A stretch of 64,000 nt of DNA from positions 8,768,001 through 8,832,000 of the forward strand of contig JAPMAC010000231.1 in NCBI GenBank assembly GCA_028671895.1. The letters run 5' to 3'. Under the pieces are notes generated by a model. The model searched no databases and was not told the DNA's origin. It saw only the letters and a program-made list of their open reading frames with translations. This document shows positions 39,991 to 52,000 of this stretch, in pieces (the first letter of the stretch is position 1; every line of letters starts with the position of its first letter). The translations under genes and the position numbers were made by a program. Origin of the DNA: Oenanthe sinensis (taxonomy: Eukaryota; Streptophyta; Magnoliopsida; Apiales; Apiaceae).

Positions 39991-41880
39991 AAAGGCCTAT
40001 ACAAGAGTAAGAATACTTTGAAGCTAAACAAAATGAGTCTCTCACTGATATATATATGAAAGATTTCTTACTATGTTGAATGATTTAGCTTTGGTTGATA
40101 AGGTGTATGATAATGAGGATTCAAACACCTAGTTTTTAAGGGCTCTTCTTGAAGAATGGGATTTACAAACATTCTTGATAAGTGACAAGGCTGATTTGGA
40201 AGACATTTCTCTAGATGAAGTGTATGGAAGGCTGAAGACTCATGACTTGGAGTTACAACAAAGGAAGAATTGGAAAAGTAGCAAGGCAAAATATATTGCC
40301 TTGAATGTTGAGATAGGTTGAAGAACCAAAAGAAAAGGACTTAAAAGTCTCAACAAGAAAAGGAAAAGTTATGATGGTAAAGGAAATAAGTGAATCAGAG
40401 TCTGAGGCAGACTCTGATGCAAACTCTAATGAATCCACAGACTCTGACATAATGGAAATGGTTGTCATGATTGTCAAAGAATTCAAGAAGATGAAGTATA
40501 TGAAGGTCAGAAAGCATGGAAACTTCCAAAAGAAGCAGGGAGAGTCTGAGAACAAAGACAGATTCAGAAAGAGAGAAGACAGATATGGGATGTCCAAAGC
40601 ACTTGATAAATCAAAGGTCAAATGTTACAAATGTAATAAGTTGGGGCAGTTTGCTACTGAGTGCAGAAGTAAGGAATCTAAGAAAGCTATCATAACTTCC
40701 AAGAAAGATTGGATAGATTCTTCAGACTCTGAAGAGGAAAAAATCTATGCTCTCATGGCAAACACTAATGCGCCCATCTTAAACTCTGACAAGGTACCAG
40801 ACTCTATCTTCAATATTAATACTGAAAATGTTCATGAGTTGAAATCTTTCCTTCGAACCCTGCACGTTAGTTTTAAATCACAATCACTTAAAAATGAAAG
40901 ATTAAAATTTGAAATTCAAACTCTATCTGCTAAGAATGATTTTCTTGAATCTGAACTTGTATAGATGCTTAGCACTAAGAAAGACTGTGAGGACCCTATT
41001 CATATGCAAACTCAGTTAGAAATATAGGTTGAATATTTAAAAACCTACATAGCTAAAGAATAGGAGACTTTCAGAGTTTGGACAAACTCTGACAAGAAAG
41101 TCTAACAAATTCTTTCTGACAAGAATTGGACATCTGCTCTAGGTTATGAATCTGACAAGGAGACACATGCTAAGAATGATAAAACAACACAGGAATAAAA
41201 GAAAGTTGAGTGAACCTGTGAATTTTGTTAGAGCTAGTAATGAAAAGGACACTTATGATAAATACTCTAATAATCACAAAACCAAATAGAATAGTGTGTC
41301 AGAGAATAAACGAGTCAATATTGGGTTACTCTCACAGAAGAAACTTAAGGAAAAGTTGAAGTCTGTCACCAACAAGAGTAAATCTAAAAAGGTCAAGAGG
41401 AATAGAAATTGCAAAGTAGGAATTTCTAGGGAGAATGCCTATAAGAATATTCCTGATGCTCCTAGAAAAACCTATTTAACATCTGGAAATTCTAATCATC
41501 TTGTTATTGACTGCATGCAGAATTAAAAAAAGGAACCTGAAAGACCTAGATCAGAGGATAGGAAACAGACTTGATATAGACCACAAAATCCTTGTTTTCA
41601 TTGTGGTAGTTTATGGCATTCCATTTACACATTTAAAGAATATCATAGTCTGTATTTCAATTATTATGAACTCTTGCCTCATTTGAAAAGAAATCCAGTT
41701 TATTTTAATTATTCTGTTAAATAATAGTATGTGGTAAATGCTGACAGAAGAAACACAAACTCTGAAAATGCAAACTATGTTAACTTATACTTTAATAAAG
41801 TTCTTTCTGCTGCAAAAGTTAACAATCTTAAAAAGAAAGGATCCAATCTTGTTTGGGTATTCAAAGCTACTAATTAAGTT
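39991..41880 (+). pseudogene. gag: E2 gag, decayed
   Basis: Begins inside Gag (SLTDIYMKDF, VYDNEDSNT, FLRALLEEWD, LDEVYGRLKTHDLELQQ), with frameshifts. The longest clean piece (40371-40964) is acidic at the start (SESEADSDANSNESTDSD) and holds a zinc knuckle CYKCNKLGQFATEC, with Gln for His. A coiled-coil-like stretch, a Lys-rich region (41296-41526) and degraded second and third knuckles follow (GNSNHLVIDC; CFHCGSLWHSIYTF). At least six stops sit where Gln is expected. The frame ends TAA at about 41874, 22 bases from the GCAG junction. Confidence 0.7.
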
Positions 41881-42257
41881 GCATAAATGTTTGCAGGGAA
41901 ACAGGAAAAACATCCTAGTAATTGATAGTGGATGTTCTGCACACATGACTAGAAAAAAATCCATGCTTTCAGAGTTTGAGGAGAAGGCTGACTCAGCAGT
42001 ATCTTATGATGATGGAAATATAGAAAGAACACTAGGATATGGAAATATTGTGATTGAAAATGTCATCATTGAAAATGTAGCTCTGGTTGAAGGACTCAAA
42101 CAAAATCTCTTGAGTTTGAGTCAAATGACAGACAAAGGTTATTATGTGGAGTTTCATGAAACACATTGTGAAGTCAAAAGAAAAAAGGCTGGCAAAGTGG
42201 TTCTCATTGGTCATAGACATAACAATTTATTTGAAGCTAGCTTTGAGGTAAACTCTG
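41738..42257 (+). pseudogene. E2 protease region
   Basis: A clear retropepsin segment: NRKNILVIDSGCSAHMTRKKSML, with the catalytic D-S-G intact. It continues SYDDGNIERTLGYGNIVIENVIIENVALVEGLKQNLLSLSQM, the usual copia protease to pre-integrase join. The sequence is cut at 42257 by the minus-strand copia LTR. The frame overlaps the gag end and begins ahead of the GCAG junction. Confidence 0.75.
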
Positions 42258-43813
42258 TGTTGGGTTCCGAGGCATAAAACGCAGCGGATAAACGTAAATA
42301 TAACAAAAAAAAATTCGGAACCCAAACTCAGGATCCATGTATAAAATTGGACAGATTATGGTGAAACAAAATTATACCTATTAAGATCTTGACTTTCACG
42401 AACTCAACAAAGATCCTAGCTTTCACGACTTGTGTCTTCCTCTCGAAAAACACCTCTATGGTATCCACACGAGCACCTTCAAGAACATCTCACGATCTTG
42501 ACTGCGGAATGGACGTACTAGCCTCCATCTTGATAATTCGAGTTAATGTTTCTACCTCCTTGTTGCTACCCCCTCTAGGGTTTTATTTATCAAAAACGTA
42601 ATGGCCTCTTAACGCTTCATTATCTATTTATAATGGCTGATTAATAGGCCCATAACAACAAAACCTAACCCATGTACGTATAGGATTAAATAATAAAATG
42701 AATTTCTATTATTTAATTAATAACTAAGTCATACTTAATTATTATGGGCAGAAATACTCCTCTAATTTGAATTTATATTATCTCAATTAATTAAGTATCA
42801 CTTAATTAATATAATAAAATTCAAATAATCATCAATTAATTTAAATCTATAATTTAAATTAACTATTCCTCTAAGTGCTCCATGCGTGTGACCCTATAGG
42901 CTATTATTTAATTGACAATAATTTTATTCTCCAATAAAATTATAAACAAAGAGCGGTATCTAGTAATACATCATTGCTACCCAATTAAACAATAATTAAA
43001 TCGTGATTCGATAAAACCTTTCGTGATTAATGTTTCTGTGTAATATAATCCCTTTAACCATATATATTATAGATTAAACTCGAGGCATGTATTTATTCAT
43101 CCTCTTCAACATTTAATCCGGGTTTATTTGATCCATGAGTAGACTATGAAAAACAAATCATTATTTGAGCACGGCCATGCATTTTATAGTATCACTCAAT
43201 CAAGAGGCCAATAATATCTCTCCTAATTATAGGAGGGTTAAATCCTTTATCTATCATTCATATTTCTCATACGACTCATGATATACCCGATGTCCACTTT
43301 TATCATCACCCGGTCAAATGTAACTTTTAATGTAGTCAAAGTATATTAATCCTCGTATAGAAATATAATGATCTCAAGTCAAAGGATCATTACACCATTA
43401 TCACTGTGAGTCTTTCTTATGACTTTATTAAACATGAAGAATCTCACTGTGGGTCTGTCCAGTACCATGTACTCCTATATGTACCTATGTATTGACTTTA
43501 ATATCCCTATACTTATAACCAATGAGATGTGGTTATCTGTCAAACAACATACTAGTCTATTTATGTATTATTATTGTCCTATAATAGTAATACTCGACTA
43601 GGGACCTTTAAGAATATGATATATTATATAATCTCAAGTTCAAGTCATGTACTTAAACTATACAATGTGTATCATGATTCTAAGGACATTTATTATGCTA
43701 ACAAATATATCGCAGTAATTAAAGTCCTAATAAATACGTTTATTGAATAATCAAATGACATAAAGGTCTATTAAAAGAAACAATGTATTGCCTCTAGGGA
43801 ACCTACACCAACA
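42258..43813 (-). mobile_element. 3' LTR of copia-A2
   Basis: 1556 bases from TGTTGGGTTCCGAGG to CTACACCAACA, so the ends form TGTTGG/CCAACA. The complement of ATCTCCCACTTGC (43814-43826) gives a GCAAGTGGGAGAT polypurine tract directly outside it. Confidence 0.85.
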
Positions 43814-44004
43814 ATCTCCCACTTGCACTAGAGCCAATCACCCATGTATCTAATACCCATGGAACTAGTGTGACCGTCATGCTTCTTCTACGACAAGCCT
43901 TTGGTCAGTGGGTCTGTAATGTTATCATTTGTGTGCACTTTACATATGTGTATGTCACCCCTTTCATTAATCTCTCGAATAAGGTGAAATCTCTTGAGTA
44001 TATG

Positions 44005-45081
44005 TTAGGATCGAGAGTGAGATCTAGGTTCTTTAACCTGTGCAATGGCTCCATTATTATCATAGTATAGATCAATGGGATCTGCGATCAATGGAACCAC
44101 TCCCAAATCAGTAATGAATTTTCGAATCCAAACAGCTTCCTTAGCTGCTTCACAAGCTGCAATGTACTCAACCTCCATTGTAGAATCAGCTACTGTTTCT
44201 TTCTTTGAACTCTTCCAACTTACAGCACCTCCATTTAGACAAAACACAAAACCAGACTGTGATACAGTATCATCCTTGTCTGTTTGGAAGCTTGCATCGG
44301 TGTAACCTTTTACAACCAGTTTCTCCTCTCCTCCATACACCAAGAATGAATCTTCAGTCCTTTTCAAGTACTTTAGAATATTTTTGACTACCGTCTAGTG
44401 ACCTTCACCTAGATTAGATTGGTATCTGCTCGTCATGCTTAAAGCATACGAAACATCTGGGCGAGTACATACCATTGCATACATGATAGATCCAATTGCT
44501 GAGGCATATGGAACCTTACTCATGTGGTCCTTCTCATCTAATGATTTCGGACACTGATCTTTAGAAATCGTTATCCCTTGAGACACGGGGACATATTCCC
44601 TTTTTGCATTTTGCATACCAAAACGATGCAAAACCTTATCGATGTATGTACTCTGACTTAGACCGATCATCCTTCTAGATCTATCCCTATAGATCCTCAT
44701 TCCTAGAATATAGGATGCATCTCCTAAGTCTTTCATAGAGAAGTTTCTCCCTAACCAAGTCTTAGCAGCCTTAAGAGAAGGTATGTCATTCCCCATTAGT
44801 AGTATGTCATCAACATATAATACTATGAATGCCACATAGCTCCCACTAACCTTCTTGTAAATACAAGGTTCATCTTCGTTTTGAACAAAGCCATACTCTT
44901 TGACTATTTCATCAAAACGGATATTCCATCTCCTAGAGGCTTGCTTCAATCCATAAATGGATTGACCTAATTTATATACCTTGCTAACATTCCTTGGATC
45001 AACAAGGTGCGATTTCTCCTCTCTGAAACTCCATTCCATTGAGGTGTACCTGGCGGAGTGAGTTGTGATACAATACCACAC
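44005..45081 (-). pseudogene. copia-A2 RT C-terminal part and RNase H
   Basis: RT from DPRNVSKVYKLGQSIYGLKQASRRWNIRFDEIV to LYVDDILLMGND and MKDLGDASYILGM is intact in one 228-residue frame, up to YQSNLGEGH and a stop at an expected Trp. RNase H (44005-44367) reads VVKGYTDASFQTDKDD, SQSGFVFCLNGGAVSWKSSKKETVADSTMEVEYIAACEAAKEAVW, close to a complete domain. The N-terminal half of RT is missing. The frame runs backwards into integrase, showing a deletion at about 45000. Confidence 0.8.
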
Positions 45082-45731
45082 TCCTTTAAATAATCTTTAA
45101 ATTCTGTGCTCAAGTATTCTCCTCCACGATCAGATCGTAAGATTTTAATACTTGCACCTCCGCCAATTTGCTTCTCTACTTCAGCCTTGTATTCTTTGAA
45201 CTTTTCAAAAGAATCAGATTTATTGTTCATAAGATATACATATCCATATCTACTGAAATCATCAGTAAATGTTATGAAGTAGTAGTAGCCTCCTCTAACC
45301 ATCACACGCATTGGGCCACATACATCACTATGTATTAGCTCCAGACGTTCAGTGGCCCTTTGACCCTTACTAGTGAAAGGGGCTTTAGTCATTTTACCAA
45401 GCAAACAAGATTCGCATTTTTGGTATGATTCAAAATCAAACTTATCCAAGTATCCATCCTTATGTAATTTGGATATGCATTTCTCATTTATATGGCCTAG
45501 ACGACAATGCCAGATGTATGTTTGATTTGAGTCATTAACTTTAAGTCATTTGTTTTCTATATTATAGACAGGATTATCTAAGTCAAGAACATATAAACCA
45601 TTAAACAAATGCGCAACACCATAGATTAAATCATTCAAAGCAAAAGCGCAACTGTTTTTCTTTATCGTAAACGAAAAACCTTTCTTGTCCAAACAAGAAA
45701 CAGAAATAATGTTTCTGCGAATCGCAGGCAC
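44990..45731 (-). pseudogene. copia-A2 pre-integrase and integrase core
   Basis: 45546-45731 gives PAIRRNIISVSCLDKKGFSF and NGLYVLDLDNPVYN. 44967-45449 gives MDKFDFESYQKCESCLLGKMTKAPF, HSDVCGPMRVM, RSDRGGEYLSTEF and GVSERRNRTLL, with all three catalytic acids. It is then joined directly to RT sequence. The missing stretch covers the integrase C-terminus, the linker and half of RT, roughly 1.2 kb judged from the related element. Confidence 0.8.
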
Positions 45732-45764
45732 GTAAAAACAATTCTCCAGTTCTAGTAAGATCTA

Positions 45765-46339
45765 GTAAGAGGTCTTCTAAAATTCAATTTCATCCTGATG
45801 GACTCTGTGATTCTTGTCAAAAGGAAAAACAAAAGAAGACATCTTTCAAGAGCAAGACTGAAAATTCTATTGACCAACATTTTCATTTATTGCATCTTGA
45901 TCTGTTTGGCCCTGTAAACATAATGTCCATTGGAAAGAAGAAATATACTCTGGTGATAGTAGATGACTACACAAGATTTACCTGGGTGTACTTTTTACAC
46001 AAAAAGGATGAAACAGCTGAGATCATTTTTGATCATGTTGCCATGATTGAGAATGGATCACCTTTCAAAGTAAAAATTCTAAGGAGTGACAATGGAATAG
46101 AGTTTAAGAACTCTGCAATGGAGGAATTCTGCTAAACCAAAGGAATTATTCAACAATTCTCAGCACCTGGTACACTTTTGGGCAGAAGCTGTGAATACTG
46201 CATGCATCACTAAGAATTATACCTTGATAAAAAAACATGGAATAACTCCATATGAAATGATGGAGGGAAGGACGCCAAATGTGAAATACTTTCACATATT
46301 GGAAGCAAGTGTTTTATTCTTAAAACACATCCTAAGCAG
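45765..46339 (+). pseudogene. E2 integrase, continued
   Basis: Resumes after copia-A2 with RGLLKFNF in one frame and PDGLCDSCQKEKQKKTSFKSK in another. Then LLHLDLFGPVNIMSIGKKKYTLVIVDDYTRFTWVYFLHKKDE and RSDNGIEFKN, giving two of the three catalytic acids. At about 46172 the text jumps from SAPGT to FWAEAVNTA. The stretch with the third acid (PQQNGVVERKNRTL in E3) is deleted, so this integrase is dead. Confidence 0.75.
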
Positions 46340-47640
46340 TTGAAAAAGTTTGAACTCAAAGCAGATGAAGGTATTTTTCTTGGTTATTCAACAACTTCCA
46401 AAACTTCTTCAAGGGCATTCAAGGTGTTTAATATGAGAACCAAGGTATTCATGGAATCTATTCATGTTTCTTTTGGTGAAGGAAAAATAACAGGATTACA
46501 TAATGAAGATGCTCAGGAATCCCTAAATTCTGAAAATGAATTGCTTAAAGCTCATCAAGACATAGACTCTGATAAGCTAAACTCTGACTCCCTAAACTCT
46601 GATTCAGATAAAACTGAAATAGTAATTGAAGATTCTGCACATGTTGAGGGGAAGCAACATCAATCTTCTACTAAAATTGCAGAACCAACTTCAATCATTG
46701 AAATTTCAGAGTCTGATCAAACTTTAAAAGAGACAAACTCTGAAAGGTTAAACTCTAACCCATCAAACTCTGAAGAAAGCACAACTTCAGAGGGAGCATC
46801 AGCATTTACTGAGGAATCATACTATGAAGGCACAGATCATGGGGGAGCATCTAGTTCAAGAAATCTTCCTCATCCAAGGAAATGGACCAAAGATTATACA
46901 CCTGACTTGATTACTGGTGATCTAGAAAGTGGAGTGAAGACAAGAAAAACTACTCAAAATGAATGTCTATATCATAGTTTTCTTTCTCAAATAGAGCCAA
47001 AGAAAGTTGAAGATGCTCTAAAGGATGTAGATGCAAGAAGAGTTAAATGAGTTTGAAAGAAATGAGGTTTGGACTCCTGTTCTAAGACCAAAGAATAGAT
47101 CCATTGTTGGCACAAAATGGATGTTCAGAAACAAGACAGACTCTAATGGAATCATAACAAGGAACAAAGAAAGACTAGTTGCCAAAGGTTACTCTCAATA
47201 CGAAGGTATTGACTATGATGAAACATTTGCACCTCTAGCTAGACTTGAAGCAATTAGAATATTTCTTGCTTATGCTACACACAAGAAGTTCAAAGTATAC
47301 CAGATGGATGTTAAAAGTGTATTTTTAAATGGTGAGCTCGAGGAGGATGTATATGTTGAAAAACTTATTTTCTTTGTGAATCCCAAATATCCAAATCATG
47401 TTTATAGATTGGATAAAGCTTTATATGGATTCAAGCATGCTCCTAGAGCCTGGTATGAAACACTAGCTCAATTTCTACTTGAAAGTGGTTTCACAGTAGG
47501 TACAATTGATAAAACCTTGTTTTATAGAACTCAGGGTAAGGATTTATTATTTGTTCAAATATATGTTGATGATATTATATTTGGATCTACTAACGAGAAC
47601 CTCTGTGAAAGATTTTCAAAGCTAATGTAGTCTAGGTACC
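46340..47640 (+). pseudogene. E2 linker and reverse transcriptase
   Basis: 46340-47050 is one frame. It holds the integrase C-terminal part (FLGYSTTSKTSSRAFKVFNMRTKVFMESIHVSF), then a Ser/Asn/Asp-rich linker with repeated NSD units (DKLNSDSLNSDSDK), ending RKWTKDYTPDLI. RT (47031-47630) has VWTPVLRPKNRSIVGTKWMF, RLVAKGYSQYEGIDYDETFAPLARLEAIR, YQMDVKSVFLNGELEE and the catalytic YVDDIIFGS. A small overlap and frame change join the two. The stop at 47628 (TAG) falls where Gln is expected. Confidence 0.8.
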
Positions 47641-48521
47641 AAATGAGCATGATGGGAGAGATGAGCTATTTCATAGGGTTGCAAGTGAAATAGACCGATG
47701 AAGGCATTTTCATAAGTTAGTCCAAATATAAGAAGAATCTACTCACAAAGTTTCAAATGCAAGACTCTGCAGCTGCTACGACTCTAATGGCTACTGCAAC
47801 CAAGCTAGATCAAGATACTGGTGAGCCTGTAGAGATAACAACATACAGGGGTATGATTGGTTCACTTCTTTATTTGACTGCTAGTAGACTAGATATCATG
47901 TTTGCAACCTGTCTATGTGCTAGATTTCAGCCAAATCTAAGGGAACCACATTTGATTGTTGTTAAGAAAATTTTTAGATATCTCAAGGGCACCATCAATC
48001 TTGGTTTATGGTATCCTATAGAGTCTGACTTTAAATGTATAGGCTATTCAGATGCTGATTTTGCAGGATGTAAAATAGATAAGAAAAGCACTAGTGGAAG
48101 TTTTCAATTTCTAGGTGGAAGAATTGTCTCATGGTTTAGCAAGAAGCATAAATCAATCTCAACATCAACATCAGAGGCAGAATATATAGCTGCAGGAAGC
48201 TGCTGTGCACAAGTTTTATGGATGAGAAATCAACTGTTAGACTATGGTTTGAACTTCATAAAAATTCCTATTTATTGTCATAATCAAAGTGTTATTACAA
48301 TGATAGGAAATCCAGTTCAACATTATCTGACAAAACACATCAGCATTAGATACCATTTCATAAGAGAACATGTCATGGAAGGAACAACTGAAATGCATTT
48401 TGTTCCAACAGATCAACAGTTAGCAGATATATTCACAAAACCTCTGTGTGAAGTAACTTTTACAAGATTGGTTTCTGAATTGGGAATGGTGACAAGTGGT
48501 TCAACTCCAAACAGCAAGTAG
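47641..48521 (+). pseudogene. E2 RNase H
   Basis: After three stops at expected Gln positions, a 254-residue frame (47757-48521) gives a nearly complete domain: TTYRGMIGSLLYLTASRLDIMFATCLCARF, IGYSDADFAGCKIDKKSTSG, ISTSTSEAEYIAAGSCCAQVLWMRNQL and TKHISIRYHFIREHV. It ends in the usual DIFTKPL motif and a stop at 48519-48521. Confidence 0.85.
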
Positions 48522-48540
48522 TAGCCATAATCAGTAATTA

Positions 48541-48745
48541 TGGTAAACTCTGTCAGAGTATGTGGTAAACACTGTTAGAGAATGAAGTAAACTCTGATTT
48601 TTGGAATACCTAATCTCTGATGATCTCAAGAGATCGGTGTTTATGGTAAACTCTGTCAAAGTATGTGGTAAGCTCTTCCAGAGGATGCAACAAACTGTGA
48701 TTCATGAAAAGTCTAATCTCTGATCTTGGTTTACATGTCAAACTC
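48541..48745 (+). repeat. 103-base tandem repeat between pol and the third frame
   Basis: Two copies (from 48541 and from 48644) begin TGGTAAACTCTGTCA and continue AGTATGTGGTAA, with diverged right halves. Each contains several AACTCTG words, including the near-palindrome CTCTGTCAGAG in the first. It may belong to a splice or promoter region for the third frame; nothing else supports that. Confidence 0.65.
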
Positions 48746-49090
48746 TGAGTTATTATTGATTATTCTATTTATGACATCATATTTAATTATGTGACATCAT
48801 ATTTGTTAATCTCTAATTGGAGTAATACTGATTGCACGTATCTGATACGAAAAACATTTCATCTTTATACACAGATACACACATATATGCTATATTTTGA
48901 GAAATGTACTACTCATTACTCAACCTATCATATCATGCCACATGTCCCACTACAGGTTATAAGCTATTGAGAGGGAATAGGTTAATTCATTCATAATCTT
49001 ATTTTGAATTATCATATGTAACTTATTCTCTCTATCTATCTCTCGTATTCTCAAAACTTTAATATCGTATACCTGCATATCTCTGTATCA

Positions 49091-52000
49091 ATGGAATCTA
49101 AGGGTCTCTCTTTCAAGAATTACACTTTTTATGATGACATTCTTAATGATGAACAAATCAGAGAATTCTTTCAAGACATAGGCTATGGAGGCAACCTATC
49201 CAAACTAGGGAGCCTCACAAGGCCACATCTGCGAAGATAATGGAGTTTCTTCTTTGACTATGTTACTAGGGCTTTTACTGCGAAGTGCACTAACTTTGAT
49301 GCCATTCCTCGACTATCTCAAAAAATTCGGTATTCTCTGACCCATAATTTGAATTTGAATTTTCCTTGCTTGTTGATTAGACAAATAACTAATAAAATTA
49401 GTGATGATGAACATGGTATATACTATGCTAGATTTTTATAGTTAATTTTTAGTTATCTCTTGCCTAATGTTAGTTTTGATAATGACAAGTGTTTTCCTAA
49501 TTTTAGCAAGAATAAGAGGATTTTTGCTGACTTGACAAGGAAGGATGTCAAGAAAGACATTGAAGGTATGTTACCTAGGCTATTTTATCCCACACGGGTC
49601 AGGTTTCTACTAAATCAGAGAATGTATACTGTGTATGGGAGGGAATTTTCGTCAGAGATTGAGAATCAGAGTTTAGCCCCATTTGGTTCTAACCCAAGTC
49701 AACAACCAAATACTGATACACAAACTCAGCCAACCTCTGTTGTCTCCCAAAAAACTTCAGTTATAAAACACACCTCAGAAGCACAGGGATCAGGCCTGAA
49801 GAGAAAAGGGCAAATCAGTTATAGAATCTTCTCCTAGAAAAAGGATTTTAATTGATGAAAATACAGACTCTGATATAGTGCTGAGGGTTTGGTATTTCCT
49901 TTGAATAAAACTGTTAAAATAGCCTATGATATTCCTCCTACCCCCTTCATGAAGCCATTTCATGTTAGTCCCCATCTCAGAGCCTGCCAAGAAGAGGAGA
50001 AGATTAGTCAAGGCTTTAAACTCTGATACACTAAACTTTGATCATCTAAACTCTGATCAAGTTCAAGCCTTAGACTCTGAGCCATTAAACTCTGATACTG
50101 GGATAAAGTCTGGTGACTCTGCATTGCTTGACCAAATAAATAGTAACATTGGTGGAATTGAAGTATATGGTGATGGTGAAAATGCCAATAGAGAAGAAAA
50201 TGAATAATTGGCTGGTACTGAAATTATTGATTCTCCTAAAGTTGCTCCAGTATTAATCTCTAATTCACCTATCCACTCTCCTCAACATATTAAGGAGATT
50301 TCTTATGAAAGAGTAAATGAGTTAATTGGGGAAGTAAAGAGAGAAATGGTTGCTCAGAAATCTAAACAATCTCCAGTCTCTAGTACTTCAAAGCTATTTA
50401 TTAGAAGGAAGAAGAAGAAGGTTTCCTTTGGCCTAGACACACAAGAACCTGGTTTTCAAAGTGAAGTAGCAGCCTATGAAAGGCCAGCCACACAAGAACA
50501 TATTGATCAAAGTTCAATAGAAGCCACATTTCCAGCAAATGAAGCCAACATGGATCAGGGGTACAGACCACAGGAACCTTCAGCTCAAAGGGTTGAAGAA
50601 GCTGTTCATGCCCCGGACACATAAGAACCATCCAATCAAAGTTTGGATGCAGGCACACATACTCTGATAGAAGATCATATTGTTGTTGATGCTGAAGGCC
50701 AAACTCTAGCAGAGTCAAGCCCACAAGAACCTTCACCTCAAAGTGGTGAAACAGCTGCTGACAAGACTCATGTCCCATAAGAACCAATCACCAACTTTAT
50801 GATTGCAGACCAAGATATGAAGGTACAGACAAACTCTGATGATAATCCATTGACAATTTTTGATGCAATTCTGGTGCAACCTCTATTTGCCAAGCCATTG
50901 GACTCTACTATTTCTCAAGGTATAAACTCTGACTTTTCTTCAGAATTTACATACTCTGATAACATATGTTCAGACTTTATATTTCCATCTTTTACTACTG
51001 GAATGACCATGTATAGTCCTGGAAAGGAACCCTCTATCCATGTGACCACAAATCTCTTTTCTCAGCCACCTCTTATTTCTGTAGGCCATTGTGATATGAG
51101 CCTTTCTTGGGAGACTGAGGTAAAATGTGTGAAAAACAGAACTAATAATTAGAGACAGACACTGGATCTGGCAAAAGGAGAGGTAGATATGAGGCATAAG
51201 TTAGTTACTTCTAGTGAGCAAACTCTAACTCTCAAAAGTCATGAGATGTGTGATGTGAAAAGTAATGAGATTACTTTAAAAGAAAATAGTGTTTTAGGGT
51301 GTTCTATTCTTTGTGCAGGTACTCAGAATATACATGCACAGGCTCTGCTGCTCAATCTGTTCCTCACTCTCTAAATTCTGAGGTACCAAACTCTGATGTT
51401 GTTGTTGATGATGATGATGCAAACTCTGAGGATTCCAGTCCTATCTTTGTAGATGAAGAAGTTACTGATCTCTCTATTCCTTACACTCTGAGATACAGTT
51501 CAAAGAGATGGCCCATTGATGATTTTGATGCTCATGATAAACTAAGACTGACCTATCCTGACTACTATGTTATTGAACAGCTGAAAGTGCAATTGAATCT
51601 GCTCTCACACATGAAGGTATAAGTAGGGATAGTAGCAGGGAGGATCCATCTAATGCAGATCTTCTAAGCTCTAAGAGACAAAATATCTGGGATATGTCTT
51701 GGAAGTTTTCCCATGAAGATATTTCTTGGCCCCATGTTCATGATCTCATCAAGAAACTATACTCTGGTATACACTCTGATGAGATGAAAACAGTTCTCAA
51801 GGCTACCACTATCTTGACTAAGGATCTTCACAGTAAAGTTTGTGCTCTTAAAGACTCTATTAGCAAGACAAGTGCTTCAGTTCAAGGTTCTATTTCTGTT
51901 GCTCAACATGCCTTGAAATCTAAAATTAAGGTTGTTTTAACTAAACAAGATGCCTTGGAGTCCAAAGTTGACAAAATTGCTACTGTTATCACTTTCATGC

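Larger units (their letters stand above)
42258..45757 (-). mobile_element. minus-strand copia element (copia-A2), partial
   Basis: Related to the 9.7-18.1 kb element but a different subfamily (LTR edge TGTTGGGTTCC instead of TGAAGGG). It keeps the 3' LTR, polypurine tract, RNase H, RT and integrase. It ends abruptly near 45757 in the pre-integrase/protease region. Gag, leader, primer site and 5' LTR are gone, along with a short piece of E2. The left target sequence is CTCTG (42253-42257); its partner was deleted. Confidence 0.8.

Noticed and set aside
50401..50787. Minus-strand frame of 128 residues in the E2 third-frame region
   Set aside because: The plus strand has the in-phase third frame with repeated motifs; the minus frame has no match and is best read as a shadow.
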